This document shows positions 8,862 to 17,859 of a stretch of 64,000 nt of DNA, one piece after another (within the stretch, counting starts at the first letter, position 1; every line of letters begins with the position of its first letter). The translations under genes and the position numbers were made by a program. The notes under the pieces were generated by a model, which saw nothing but the letters and a program-made list of their open reading frames with translations, searched no databases and had not been told where the DNA came from. The stretch comes from Vreelandella andesensis (lineage in GTDB: Bacteria; Pseudomonadota; Gammaproteobacteria; Pseudomonadales; Halomonadaceae), in NCBI RefSeq assembly GCF_003989795.1, contig NZ_RZHG01000027.1:62001-126000 (forward strand), read 5' to 3'.

Positions 8862-9929
8862 ATGAAAAAGACACTTTTAGCGACTGCTATTATCGGCGCC
8901 CTCGGTGCCTCTGCTGCCGCTCAAGCAGCTACCGTCTACGACCAAGACGGCACCAAGCTTGACGTCTATGGCCGTATCGCCATGGGTATCGCTGGTGGCG
9001 GCCCCGAGTACAACTCAAATGACGAACTGATCGACAACAGCGAAGAGTTCGTTGACGTCTATTCTCGTCTTGGCCTGCGCATGAGCCATGAAGTCAACTC
9101 TGACCTGACCGCTTTCGGTCGTTTAGAGTGGCGCTTCTCCGGTGACGAGCGCACCGGACCTTCAGGTAACGGTAAGACTGGTTTCAACGAAGTTCGTCAG
9201 AGCTACCTGGGCGTTCAAAGTAAGCAGTACGGTACGTTCCAAGCTGGTAACTTCGACAGCTTCTACAACCAGTTTGTTTCTCTGCCGTTCGATGTCTACA
9301 TCGATCGTGGTCTAGAGTTCTCAGGTCACCCGAAACAGTCTCGTGGCGACTCAATCGGTTACTACACGCCTAACCTAGAAGGCTGGACTGCATTCCTGCA
9401 GCTGAAGCACTACAGCGAACGTGGCGAACTTGAGCCGGTTCGTGATGAAGGCAACGTTGTTGCTGCTCAGGGTGGCGTTCAGTACGAGCAAGGTCCGATC
9501 ACTGTAGGTCTGGGTTTTGTTGACGACGTAGTACGCGGCGGCGGTAACGGTGAGATGATGGGCGGTCTGATCGGTTCTTACGCCGTCAACGATCAGTTCT
9601 CAGTTCGTTTAGGCTACGAAGGCCGTGAGCACAGCGATACTCTGGGCGGCGGTTACGATACTGTTGGCCTAGGTGGTACTTACACCACTGGTCCTTGGGC
9701 ATTCGCTGCCGACGTCTACAATGTAGAAAATGATGGCGAAGACGACAGCCGTACTGCTTGGTCTCTGGGCTCTTACTACAAAGTTTCCAGCAACTTCGAC
9801 GTATTTGTCGAGTTGAACCAAGCTGACCAGCAGTCTATCAGTGTGAATCTTGATGGTCTGGATTCCAGCGTCGAGAATGCTGACGGCGACGACGTATACT
9901 ACCTGACAGGCGCACGTTACCACTTCTAA
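8862..9929 (+). CDS. General outer-membrane porin (trimeric beta-barrel type)
   Basis: A Sec signal peptide of about 22 residues ends AAAQA before ATVYDQDGTKLDVYGRIA, the usual first strand of gammaproteobacterial general porins. The 333-aa mature part alternates polar and aromatic residues, is very acidic as in halophiles, and ends YYLTGARYHF, with the terminal Phe recognised by the BAM machinery. Loop sequences such as the SLPFDVYIDRG region may form the constriction loop. Codon use is strongly biased, as expected of an abundant protein, and a terminator follows. Confidence 0.93.
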   Translation: MKKTLLATAIIGALGASAAAQAATVYDQDGTKLDVYGRIAMGIAGGGPEYNSNDELIDNSEEFVDVYSRLGLRMSHEVNSDLTAFGRLEWRFSGDERTGPSGNGKTGFNEVRQSYLGVQSKQYGTFQAGNFDSFYNQFVSLPFDVYIDRGLEFSGHPKQSRGDSIGYYTPNLEGWTAFLQLKHYSERGELEPVRDEGNVVAAQGGVQYEQGPITVGLGFVDDVVRGGGNGEMMGGLIGSYAVNDQFSVRLGYEGREHSDTLGGGYDTVGLGGTYTTGPWAFAADVYNVENDGEDDSRTAWSLGSYYKVSSNFDVFVELNQADQQSISVNLDGLDSSVENADGDDVYYLTGARYHF

Positions 9930-9980
9930 GCCTGGCCTTATCGCCATGTTTAGCAGGTAACCCCTGTAGGTAAAAATAGA

Positions 9981-10007
9981 ACCGGCCCCAAGGGGTCGGT
10001 TTTTTTG
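9981..10007 (+). terminator. Rho-independent terminator after the porin
   Basis: A 9-bp stem, ACCGGCCCC / GGGGTCGGT with one G-U pair and an AA loop, is followed at once by seven T residues. It lies 52 bp after the porin stop codon. Confidence 0.93.
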
Positions 10008-10097
10008 ATTTATTGATTTCATAATAAACAGTTTTCGATAAGCGATGGTTATCGTAAATCGTTTAAAATCAAAGAGTTATGTTTTTAGGGTTAGTAA

Positions 10098-10263
10098 TTT
10101 TGCAGGTGAGTATTGCAAAATTGCAGGGCTTTTTATGAAATGCTTTTTCTTGCAAAATTGCATACTTCCGTGGCTACACGCTTTTCATAGAATGCATTTT
10201 TGCACGTCTGCTCTGCAAAAATGCAGGAGCTGAATCGCGCGGCATGTCGTGTAAAATTGCAGG
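10098..10263. repeat. Array of TGCAA-N2-TTGCA inverted repeats
   Basis: Two exact copies of TGCAAAATTGCA (10114-10125, 10151-10162), two relatives with arms TGCA (TGCATTTTTGCA 10193-10204; TGCAAAAATGCA 10214-10225) and half-sites at 10098 and 10251 lie within 170 bp. Centres of the third and fourth sites are 21 bp apart, two helical turns. The pattern looks like an operator array, but no intact gene follows: a TnpB element begins soon after. It may be the promoter region of a lost gene. Confidence 0.7.
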
Positions 10264-10293
10264 TATTAATATGCTTGCTAACTACTTGGTTTG

Positions 10294-10308
10294 TCGAACA
10301 GCGCGGAA
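10294..10308 (+). repeat. 15-bp direct repeat, left copy
   Basis: TCGAACAGCGCGGAA here is identical to 13157-13171, and both are preceded by TTT. The two copies bracket the TnpB remnant and the DUF4143 ATPase gene, about 2.86 kb apart. They could be a recombination or duplication scar. Confidence 0.75.
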
Positions 10309-10410
10309 TACTCCACCCAAGCCACCGCATTGTGTGGCGATGGTTAGCGCAGCGTCCGCAGTACGCTTTGTGCCTTGACCTCTTACGTAAAGCCGAATGA
10401 AATGTAAGCA

Positions 10411-11523
10411 ATGAAAACCGAACGCGCCTACAACTACCGCTTCTACCCAACGTCTGAGCAAGCCACCCTGTTGGCGCGGACGTTAGGGTGCGTGCGATAT
10501 GTTTGGAATGCGCTATCGCGCTACCGCACCGATGCGTTCTACGAGCGTCAGGAAAAGATTGGTTACAACGACGCCAGCGCGTTCTTAACGCAGTTGAAAA
10601 AAACAGCCGGATACCGCGTTTTTGGCTGAAGTCAGTTTGGTGCCGTTGCAACAGTGCTTGCGCCATCAACAACGCGCGTTTAAGCATTTCTTTGCCAAGC
10701 GGGCGCGCTATCCCAGTTTCAAATCCAAAAAGCACCGCCAGTCAGCGACGTTTGCCAGATCGGCATTTGCGGACTGTGACGGTCAGATTACGCTAGCCAA
10801 GTGCAGCGAGCCGCTTAACATTCGCTGGAGCCGTGACCTGCCATCGGCACCTAGCTCCGTGACGATATTCCAAGACCGTGCCGGCCGGTACTTCATCAGC
10901 TGCCTGTGCAAGGTCGAGCCCGAGGCGCTGCCGATCACGCCTAAAATGGTTGGTATTGACCTGGGGCTGAAAGATTTGTTCGTGATCAGTGATGGTCAAT
11001 GGGTCAACAACCCGCGTCATACAGCCCGCTATGCCCGCAAGCTGGCAAGGGCGCAGCGCCAACTCAGTCGTAAGCAGAAAGGTTCGAACAATCGTGCAAA
11101 AGCACGGTTAAAGGTCGCTCGCTGTCACGCCAAGATCGCTGAGACGCGACGCGACTATCTCCGCAAACTCACCTGCTAGATCGTTAACGAGAACCAAGTG
11201 ATCGCAGCGGTGAGTTTGCAGGTTAAGAACATGGTCAAAAATCGTCATCTTTCCAAAGCCATCAGTGATGTTGGTTGGGGAGAGTTGGTGCTACAAAGCG
11301 GGCTGGGCTGGGATGGCAGTTCGTCCAGATCGACCGCGGGTATCCGAGCAGCAAGCGCTGCCAAGGCTGCGGCTTTGTGATGGAATCGCTGCCGTTGAAT
11401 GTCCGCACCTGGCCCTGTCCTGGCTGCGGCACCCAAGGCATCGACCGCGATGTACGTGATGTAAATGCTGCGCGTAATATCTTGCAAGCAGGCACCGCGC
11501 TGTTAGCCGGTGCTGAGAGTTGA
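10411..11523 (+). pseudogene. Decayed TnpB (IS200/IS605-type RNA-guided nuclease)
   Basis: The pieces read in order as TnpB: an N-terminal part MKTERAYNYRFYP (10411-10629), a frameshift near 10620, then EVSLVPLQQCLRHQQRAF and the RuvC-I motif GIDLGLKDLF. A stop follows at 11177 and a second frame change near 11300, then the zinc-finger CQGCGF...CPGCG and the RuvC-III motif DRDVRDVNAARN. RuvC-III carries a tandem RDV duplication. With at least three lesions it cannot make an active nuclease. No TnpA transposase gene accompanies it. TnpB proteins cut DNA guided by an RNA from the element's right end. Confidence 0.88.
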
Positions 11524-11650
11524 AGCAACTAACGAAGGGCATTCGGGACGTTACGCCTGTGGAGTTTGTGTAAGGCCGACAATGCTAAGGCATTGAAGGC
11601 AGCGAACACTGAAGCAGGAACCAGGAAGGCAACGGCCTGGGAATCCGCCA
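11524..11650 (+). ncRNA. Probable omega-RNA / right end of the TnpB element
   Basis: Directly after the tnpB stop come short GC-rich segments, the characteristic CTGAAGCAGGAACC motif (11607-11620), and the ending ACGGCCTGGGAATCC. The same AAGCAGGAA...GG layout recurs after the TnpB remnants at 15.1 kb (minus) and 17.4 kb. In known systems the guide RNA begins inside the tnpB 3' end and its last bases are the flanking target, here after about 11645. The exact ends are not determined. Confidence 0.5.
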
Positions 11651-13033
11651 CTATAATCTCTGTTTTAATGGTCGGAGCATGTCAATGGGGCCGAGTAGGG
11701 ACTCGCTAACGCTCTCCAACCCGATCCTCAGCGGTAAAAACTGAGTAAAGTACAGGGGCATGACAATATTAGTTTGTTCTAGGGCCGAGGAACCCTGCGT
11801 GCCCGTTAGCTTAAATGTTTTGTTTGGTGAGCATTTTTCAATGTAGGACGTCAGTGATTTTGCTCGCGTGCGTTTTCCACTTTTGACTTCGACTGGGACA
11901 ATACTCCCTTCGTCCGTTGCTAAAATAAACTCAATTTCGGCGCGTGCATCATTCCACGAATAGCTTGGATCGACGCCAATTGCCGTGAGCTCTTGTTGTA
12001 CAAAATTTTCTGCCACATACCCTTTGTACTCATAGTGTTGTTGTTTGATCTCTTTGTAACTGCTACCCAGCATGTGGTTGAGCAGCCCGACATCAAACAG
12101 AAAGAGTTTCACCATATTTGCTTTTTTATAAGCCGCCAGAGGTGATCTTGGTTGCCCTTCAATGGGATAGTTCGCCAAGGCCAGGCGGCAGCATGTTAAC
12201 CAGTGGATTGCGGTCTCAAAATCGCTATAACGTGATTTGCGCTCATGAACATGTTTAAATTTAAAGCGTTTAACTGACGCATCGGCAACCTGAGACAGCT
12301 GTGACGGTATGCTATTGAACACTGATTCAATTAGCGTTGCATCGACTTTGCCCGCATATTTGCCAAAATCGCGACGATAGCCTTCGACTAAATCAGCATG
12401 AATTTTAGACACCTTTTCAATGCGTTCTAAAATGCTCGATTCTTTATATTGATACCAAGTAGCTACCGCTTCCGGCATGCCACCAGTAAAAAAGTAGTCT
12501 GTCAGTTTATCCATCAATTTAGTGTGGACGGCAGGTGTGTTTGCTTGGCTATCAAAGGCTTTGATCAGCGCCTGTTCCTTTGATGCATAAATAAATTCTT
12601 GGAAGCTTAGTGGGCGTAAATTGTATTGTTCTACCTTGCCAACAGGAAAGGTGTTGAGCAAACCAATGTTAGAGCCACTGGCCGCGATAAAATAAGACGG
12701 CGCTTTTTCGGCAAAATACTTCAGTGCTGTAACGGCACGTTCACATTCACCAATCTCATCTAAGATCAGTAGGTCAGTTTTTGGGTTGAATGTTTGGTTG
12801 GTCAGTAGCTCAATGTTCATCAGTAGATCGTCAGGTGACAGTGAGCCATCAAACGCTTCTTTATAAGCGGGGTTTTCCAGGAAGTCGATACGGAGGACGT
12901 TGATAAAGGTGTTGCCAAATAATTCCTGCAGCAAGAAAGTTTTACCCGTTTGCCTCGCGCCATCAATCAGTAATGGCTTACGCATAGGTTGATTTTTCCA
13001 TGCTACTAGGGTGCTGAGTAAAGTACGCTGCAT
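11651..13033 (-). CDS. AAA-type ATPase with DUF4143 domain
   Basis: The 460-aa protein has a Walker A motif GARQTGKT near residue 25, Walker B LLILDEIGE, a sensor segment (ASGSNIGLL), and a C-terminal DUF4143 region. That region has GYVAENFVQQEL and a PD-(D/E)xK-like pattern (ARAEIEFIL...VPVEVKSGKR). Such ATPases are common, sporadically distributed, and of unknown role; some authors suspect toxin-antitoxin or defence functions. It is a single gene, read toward the TnpB remnant. Its AT-richer codon use and flanking repeats suggest transfer. Two strong palindromes lie just upstream of its start and may be its operators. Confidence 0.85.
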   Translation of the reverse strand: MQRTLLSTLVAWKNQPMRKPLLIDGARQTGKTFLLQELFGNTFINVLRIDFLENPAYKEAFDGSLSPDDLLMNIELLTNQTFNPKTDLLILDEIGECERAVTALKYFAEKAPSYFIAASGSNIGLLNTFPVGKVEQYNLRPLSFQEFIYASKEQALIKAFDSQANTPAVHTKLMDKLTDYFFTGGMPEAVATWYQYKESSILERIEKVSKIHADLVEGYRRDFGKYAGKVDATLIESVFNSIPSQLSQVADASVKRFKFKHVHERKSRYSDFETAIHWLTCCRLALANYPIEGQPRSPLAAYKKANMVKLFLFDVGLLNHMLGSSYKEIKQQHYEYKGYVAENFVQQELTAIGVDPSYSWNDARAEIEFILATDEGSIVPVEVKSGKRTRAKSLTSYIEKCSPNKTFKLTGTQGSSALEQTNIVMPLYFTQFLPLRIGLESVSESLLGPIDMLRPLKQRL

Positions 13034-13090
13034 AGTATTGTCCTGCTAATAAGACTGTTTGCGGGTATATACTATAGGTTAGGTAACACT

Positions 13091-13147
13091 TTTATGCGCA
13101 TAAAGAAGTTGAATAAAACACTTTTATGCGCATAAAAGTGTTTTATT
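13091..13147. promoter_or_regulatory. Paired palindromes upstream of the DUF4143 ATPase
   Basis: TTTATGCGCATAAA at 13091-13104 is a perfect palindrome. The same core is at the centre of a perfect 36-bp palindrome at 13112-13147. Centres lie 32 bp apart, about three helical turns, so a dimeric regulator could bind both on one face. They lie 58-114 bp upstream of the ATPase ATG. The larger palindrome could also fold into a hairpin on either strand. Confidence 0.8.
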
Positions 13148-13156
13148 TTCGCTTTA

Positions 13157-13171
13157 TCGAACAGCGCGGAA
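13157..13171 (+). repeat. 15-bp direct repeat, right copy
   Basis: Exact copy of TCGAACAGCGCGGAA at 10294-10308. It lies between the ATPase palindromes and a REP-like hairpin. Confidence 0.75.
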
Positions 13172-13207
13172 GTGGTGTAGGAGGACGGGGGCTAGCTCCC
13201 CTCCGAC
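13172..13207 (+). repeat. REP-like hairpin, copy A
   Basis: This 36-bp GC-rich imperfect palindrome contains GACGGGGGCTAGCTCCCC and matches 41804-41839 at 33 of 36 positions. It has a GTAG head, as in REP sequences. An A-T pair in the stem here is replaced by C-G in the other copy, which supports a conserved hairpin. It ends 15 bp before the stop codon of the convergent lipoprotein gene. Confidence 0.65.
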
Positions 13208-13222
13208 CCGATAAGCCATACA

Positions 13223-14245
13223 CTAGAAGCCTGGGAGTGTCCCCGGCACTGCCATCCGTTGATTAATGACTTGATCTTTACTGTTGCTCTGTAAGCTATA
13301 CACGCCACCGTTGTAAATAAACTGACTTGGGAAAACGTCGGCGTTACCGTAAAAAGAATAGGGTGTGCTATGGAAAGCGTGCTTCAGAGCAATACCAAAA
13401 TGGGTGTCTTCGATCTTTTTGCGGACGGCGGGATAGTAATAATTGTGCTCTTCTTGATAATTGAAGACGAGCTTTCCCGACTCGTCATAAAGAGGGTCGG
13501 TGTAAAACATGGTAGCAAAGGTATTCCCTTCATCGGTTTTCCACGTAGGCTGGAAGCCGAGAAACGCACCGATCGGGTCGGAAGGATCAACGGGGGTGAT
13601 ATGTGAAACCTGAACACGCATCACCACCTCATCGGGTGAGTAGATGTAGGGATACGAAAGCGGTGCATCGCCAGGATTGCGCAACACATAAATGACGTTG
13701 GTACTTCCAGGCTCACAGCCAAACTCGCATACTGCTTCCCATCCTAACGATGCCGCAATGGCGTCGGCACGTGAGGTAATGAGCTCATGGAAGGCCTCAC
13801 GCACCTTTGCTTCGTTGGCGTCATCGCTAGCCATCTCCGGCGTGAGAAAGGCTTGGCTTACTCGGTCCATGCTGCCATCAAACATTTCACCAATAAGCAA
13901 GCCAGCGCCGAATACAGCGAGCCCGGCATCACGGCCCAGCACTGATCCCAGCTGCTGCTGGTGTAGATCCGCTCCCATCGAAGCGAGCGTACTCATGTCG
14001 GATGCCAGCCAACGTTTTACATGTGGGGAGTCACCAATAGAGGCTTCTAGCGATCGACGGTTGTCACTTTCTGCCATGTAGCGAGCCAGATAGCTGACCT
14101 GAAGCCGTAGCTCGTTATCAGTCAGCGGTGATCGCTCCAATGATGTAAATCTGTCCTTTACATAGGGATCGCTACTTGTGGTGGCGCATCCTGAAAGCAT
14201 CATCAGGGCCGTCAGACCGCTTGTTAACAATAGCCGTGAATTCAT
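13223..14245 (-). CDS. Uncharacterised lipoprotein
   Basis: The 340-aa product begins with a lipoprotein signal peptide ending in lipobox LSGC at residues 16-19, followed by ATTSSDP, which has no Asp at +2 and so suggests the outer membrane. The rest is soluble, with a helical N-terminal half and a more beta-rich C-terminal half (TWKTDEGNTFATMFYTDPLYDESGKLVFNYQEEHNYYYP). I do not recognise a family. It stands alone between mobile remnants. Confidence 0.8.
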   Translation of the reverse strand: MNSRLLLTSGLTALMMLSGCATTSSDPYVKDRFTSLERSPLTDNELRLQVSYLARYMAESDNRRSLEASIGDSPHVKRWLASDMSTLASMGADLHQQQLGSVLGRDAGLAVFGAGLLIGEMFDGSMDRVSQAFLTPEMASDDANEAKVREAFHELITSRADAIAASLGWEAVCEFGCEPGSTNVIYVLRNPGDAPLSYPYIYSPDEVVMRVQVSHITPVDPSDPIGAFLGFQPTWKTDEGNTFATMFYTDPLYDESGKLVFNYQEEHNYYYPAVRKKIEDTHFGIALKHAFHSTPYSFYGNADVFPSQFIYNGGVYSLQSNSKDQVINQRMAVPGTLPGF

Positions 14246-14914
14246 TGCTGCAGTTTCCTTCGTTTAGTCGTTTGGAGCGGATTTTTAAACTTTCGACGCC
14301 ATTTACATGAAGTAGCAGTGCTACCGAGCAGTATCCGCCAGGCTAGACGTCAGTGGAGGAGTCGTAAGAACACTGATAGGCGGGGTAATGTCTTTGGCCT
14401 TTCGTATAAATTTGGCGTAAGGCTTCGCTTGATACGTACCGCACTCACTTAAGGTGGTCCTTTGTTTTATTCTGCATTGTCAGAATGGGCCGTTTGCGGC
14501 TTAGCTTAGTAAAGCCGCAGCTTAAAAATATATTACTAATTTTTCTTTTGCTAATATTTTAATAGGATAAAAAGCTATAGGTGGGTTTTGATTCGTCTAA
14601 TCCTAGGATGCTTTGTTTAGGGATTGATCTGGACTCTGGCTGATACTTTCCATGTCTATACCTCTTCTTTGGTTCAATCGTACGTCACCCTGTTTGCAGC
14701 CAATTAGTTGTAAGCGTCCTCACGTCGACCGCGTGACCTAGCTTTATTTCGGTTAATTTTTTGCGACAGGCGCCAATTCACACGACAAGGCAGCAACGTT
14801 TCCAATGCCTATAGGGAATGAACGGTGGCGATACTTTTTAGCACTTAGTGAATATAGGAAGCAGATTCCAAGCTGCTGGCTTTAGCCATTTCGATGAGTG
14901 AGTAGCAGGGGACA
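14246..14914. other. Gene-free stretch upstream of the lipoprotein
   Basis: No reading frame here looks coding. An inverted repeat TGCGGCTT...AAGCCGCA lies near 14495-14520, followed by an A/T-rich segment (14520-14590). The lipoprotein promoter must lie in the first 200 bp on the minus strand, but I see no convincing hexamer pair. Confidence 0.5.
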
Positions 14915-15059
14915 CTAGCGCTCCTGGAGAGATATCAGCGAACAACAAGGCTTTTCGGCTAATGGCGAACGAACAGCGTTTTCTGGCAGTACGTTACTGA
15001 TGTGCAGGGTCGCCGCGCTTGCAATCGACGATGAGGAAGTCTGATTGGTCAGCCTATAC

Positions 15060-15204
15060 TCCATCGCCTGTCGCGACAGAGAACTTACTTTGACTTCCTC
15101 ACTGCCCTGAGACGGTGATTCGTGCATGTCGCCTTTCAGGTTCCTGCTTCACCGACCGTTGCCCTTGGTGATGGCCCCGCAGGTCTTAGGTAGGCTCCAC
15201 AGGC
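15060..15204 (-). ncRNA. Omega-RNA-like right end of the minus-strand TnpB fragment
   Basis: On the minus strand, after the tnpB stop, come GGTTAAGCCTGTGGAGCC, GGTGAAGCAGGAACCTGA and a terminal GAGGAAGTCAA (near 15083-15093). This order is typical of the right end and guide-RNA scaffold of IS605-family elements. Sequence further left would be the old target. Confidence 0.5.
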
Positions 15205-15331
15205 TTAACCTCCCGAAAGTCCCTCGGAAGTTGTCATTCCATGTTGGCGCAGCTTGTCAGCGCACGCCAGTATCGCCTTGCCCGACTGCAATATGTTGCA
15301 GGCGGCGTTTACGTCGCGGTCGATGCCATCC
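15205..15331 (-). pseudogene. TnpB C-terminal fragment (minus strand)
   Basis: Read on the minus strand this gives the RuvC-III end of TnpB, GIDRDVNAACNILQSGKAIL, finishing at 15205. It is joined at about 15331, back to back, to the C-terminal part of another TnpB on the plus strand. Everything upstream of the RuvC-III motif is missing. Confidence 0.8.
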
Positions 15332-15816
15332 ATAAAGTGACACGCACACTCGTTAGAAACCAAGTCATCTGCGTCGAGTCGCTGAACATCACCGGCATGA
15401 CTCAGGACCGTCATCTCGCCAACGCCATTAGTAATGCGGGTTGGGGCGAGTTTGTCCGCCAGTTCACCTATAAGGCTGAATGGGCGGGACGCCAGGTGGT
15501 CAAAGTGAGCCAGTGGTTCCCCAGCAGTAAGGTGTGCCATGGTTGTGGGCACAGGGTCGAGACGTTGCCGTTATCGCAGCGCCATTGGCACTGCGACGGC
15601 TGTGGCGAACCGATAGATCGGGACATTAACGCGGCAAAGAATATTCAAACCACCGGACTGGCGGGGTTAGCCATTGGAGCGAAGGGAGTGGGGCAGCGGC
15701 CTAGTGAAAGCGTGCCGAAGCATGAAGGTTGTGGGGGTGACTCAGGAACACTCGCCCAACGGGTGGGAAGTGTCAGACAGCGAATAATATTCGAAACGCT
15801 GGGCGACACTGTGTAG
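15332..15816 (+). pseudogene. TnpB C-terminal fragment (plus strand)
   Basis: From 15332 the plus strand reads HKVTRTLVRNQVICVESLNITGM, then WGEFVRQFTYKAEWAGRQVVKV, the zinc finger CHGCGHRVETLP...CDGCG and RuvC-III PIDRDINAAKNI. This is the last third of TnpB, including its RE tail with GTGCCGAAGCATGAAGG. The frame is intact to 15816, but RuvC-I and the N-terminus are absent, so it cannot function as a nuclease. Confidence 0.82.
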
Positions 15817-15949
15817 ATGCCAAGCCAGATAGTTTTTTTAAGTGTCATAACGTAAAATGTTTCTGCTAATAAAACTTTGTCTTAAGTAAAAAGAGCTTAT
15901 TGCTGCCTTGTTTAAAAGCGTCCCGGCGCATTCAGTCTCCTTAGGACAC

Positions 15950-15984
15950 GGGAATGCGTCCGTAACCCCCGTGCGGTAGCGTGT
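15950..15984 (+). promoter_or_regulatory. ops/JUMPStart-like element (orphan copy)
   Basis: GGGAATGCGTCCGTAA...GCGGTAGCGTG is closely similar to 42233-42270. The core GCGGTAGCGTG (15973-15983) matches the ops element that recruits the antiterminator RfaH to polysaccharide operons. It points toward the glycosyltransferase operon, which starts 1.9 kb further on with a TnpB pseudogene in between. It probably once led that operon directly. Confidence 0.7.
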
Positions 15985-16310
15985 CTAAAAAGTCGCTCGT
16001 CTGTGTTCTAGAAATGGGGACGAACCACTTAAAGGTCTTCTTACGTTACCTTCGAGGTGCTCGAGGATTGCCTTTGGAGTGATGACTGCTGGTAGTGCCT
16101 GCCCCCTGTTAAGCTGAGTATCCCATTCATTTACCTACTAGCGCGTAACGCATCGCACTCGGGCGGTGATACAAGCGCGCGCCTCGCAGCGGTGTTGTAT
16201 TGATGTTGGTGTAAACTTCTGCCCCTAATATTTTTCCAGTATTAAAAAAACGTGCTTAAAAAGAACGCTTTCATCCCTCTCCCCAACAGGCTGAGCTGAT
16301 GCCGCCGTCG
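15985..16310. other. Gene-free stretch after the orphan ops element
   Basis: I find no coding frame. The segment GCGCGTAACGCATCGCACTCG (16141-16161 region) resembles GCGCGTAAAGCATCGCCCACTCG near 40000. It may be the left end of the same class of insertion element, since each lies upstream of a transposase remnant. Confidence 0.35.
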
Positions 16311-16317
16311 CTCGTTT

Positions 16318-17356
16318 TGTCTGGAGCAATACGCTCGCGTACCGCACCGACCCCTACCAGCAGCACGGCGAGTGGGTGTCGCATCCCACAGCGGAAAAGC
16401 GCTTGGTTGCATTGAAGACTGAGTTTCCGTGGTTAAAAGAGGGATCAAGCGTCATCCTGTAGCAAACCCTGCGGAATCAAAAAGCCGCCTTCGACAATTT
16501 TTTTCAATCCGAAACTCAAAGCGCGCTATCCGCGTTTCAAGAAAAAGGACGGCCGCCAGTCAATCCGCTTGACCAAAGCCTCGTTCCGTTTTCATGACGG
16601 CGAGATAACTATTGCCAAGTCCAAGGTGCCGCTGCCAATCCGCTGGAGCCGTCCGCTGTCTAGTGAACCTTCCAGCATCACGATGACGCTAGACCGCGCT
16701 GGCCGCTATTTCATCAATTGGCTGTGTGAGTTCACGCCGAATACGCTGCTGACCACACCGCTAACGGTGGGGTTGATCTTGGGCTAATGAATCTATTTAT
16801 CACCAGTGACGGCGCAAAATTTGACAATCTGCGCCACCAGAAGCGCTACGAAGCCACGCTGGCGTACCTGCAACGTCGGTTGGCGAAAAAGCAAAAAAGC
16901 TCAAATAATCGGGCAAAAGCGAAGCAGAATGTGGCGCGACTGGATGCCAAAATCGCCGACTGCCGCCGCGATGCTATCCACAAAGCGACACGCACCCTCG
17001 TTAACGAAAACCAAGTGATGTGTGACTAGACGCTGAACATCATCGGCATGGTTAAGAACCGTCATCTTGCCAAGGCTATCAGTGATGCGTGATGGGGCGA
17101 ATTTGTCCGCCAACTCACTTATAAAGCCGACTGGGAAGGACTCCAAGTTGTCAAGGTAAACCAATGGTTTCCCAGCATTAAAACGTGCTACGGCAGCGTG
17201 CACAAGGTTGAAAAGCTACCGCTGTCGCAGCGCCACTGGCACTGTAAAAGCTGTGGCGCACCGATAGACCGAGACGTTAACGCGGCAAAGAATATACGAA
17301 CCGACGGGCTGGCGGGGTTAGCCTGTGGAGTGACTGGAGCAGGGATAGCGGCCTAG
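16318..17356 (+). pseudogene. Degenerate TnpB, second element
   Basis: Fragments in three frames spell a TnpB: VWSNTLAYRTDPYQQHGEW, then RYPRFKKKDGRQSIRLTKASFRF, IRWSRPLSSEPSSITMTLDRAGRYF and a broken RuvC-I region. It ends with GAPIDRDVNAAKNI near 17280. Stops lie near 16460 and 16786 (just at RuvC-I), with further frame and stop lesions near 17028 and 17090. Its right end (TGGTGAAGCAGGAAGG, 17377) follows. It lies between the orphan ops element and the glycosyltransferase operon. Confidence 0.85.
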
Positions 17357-17456
17357 CCGCTATCTAGTGAAGGCGTGGTGAAGCAGGAAGGTTCTGGGGT
17401 GACCTAAGAACCCTCACCTAAAGCGCGAAGCGCGGCGGGCGTGGAATGTCAGAAGC

Positions 17457-17859
17457 TGATTGCACAGGTCTGACTAACTATGTGTTTTCCTGTTAAGTAC
17501 GCTAGAATAAAATCTGATTTTGAACGTCAATATTGCGTACTAGTTTGGCCTACTCCTCATCGTCAGCGAGTATTCGCTTTTCAAATACCACTCACCGTCT
17601 ATAGATAGATGGATAATTCATTATAATTATTTTCACGGATAGTGATGAGGCAGCGTTAGGTTTAGTATGTAGCATTTATAATTAAGCACACTATGATGCT
17701 AATTTATGAATAGTGCTGATGGTTTGTTAATAAATATGAACCATTGAGGTGTGACTTTTTTAAGTACGAAATGAGTATAATGCCTGAACTAAATTTTTAC
17801 TGTTATCAAAATTTTTTAAGTAAATGAGCTCTAGTTAAATAACATATTTGAGAAAATTT
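17457..17859 (+). promoter_or_regulatory. AT-rich leader of the glycosyltransferase operon
   Basis: The 400 bp after the TnpB right end are strongly A/T-rich and without a gene. A consensus TATAAT lies at 17776-17781, with TGACTT about 18 bp before it as a weak -35. This could be the present promoter of the operon. ATG 17860 has no clear Shine-Dalgarno; the nearest purines are in TTTGAGAAAA. Confidence 0.4.

Noticed and set aside
10098..10263. CRISPR array
   Set aside because: Repeats are only 12 bp, unevenly spaced and palindromic, without uniform spacers or cas genes.
10133..10735. 200-aa minus-strand ORF opposite the TnpB element
   Set aside because: It is antisense to the TnpB frame and repeat array, rich in Arg/Ser/Thr/His with no domain.
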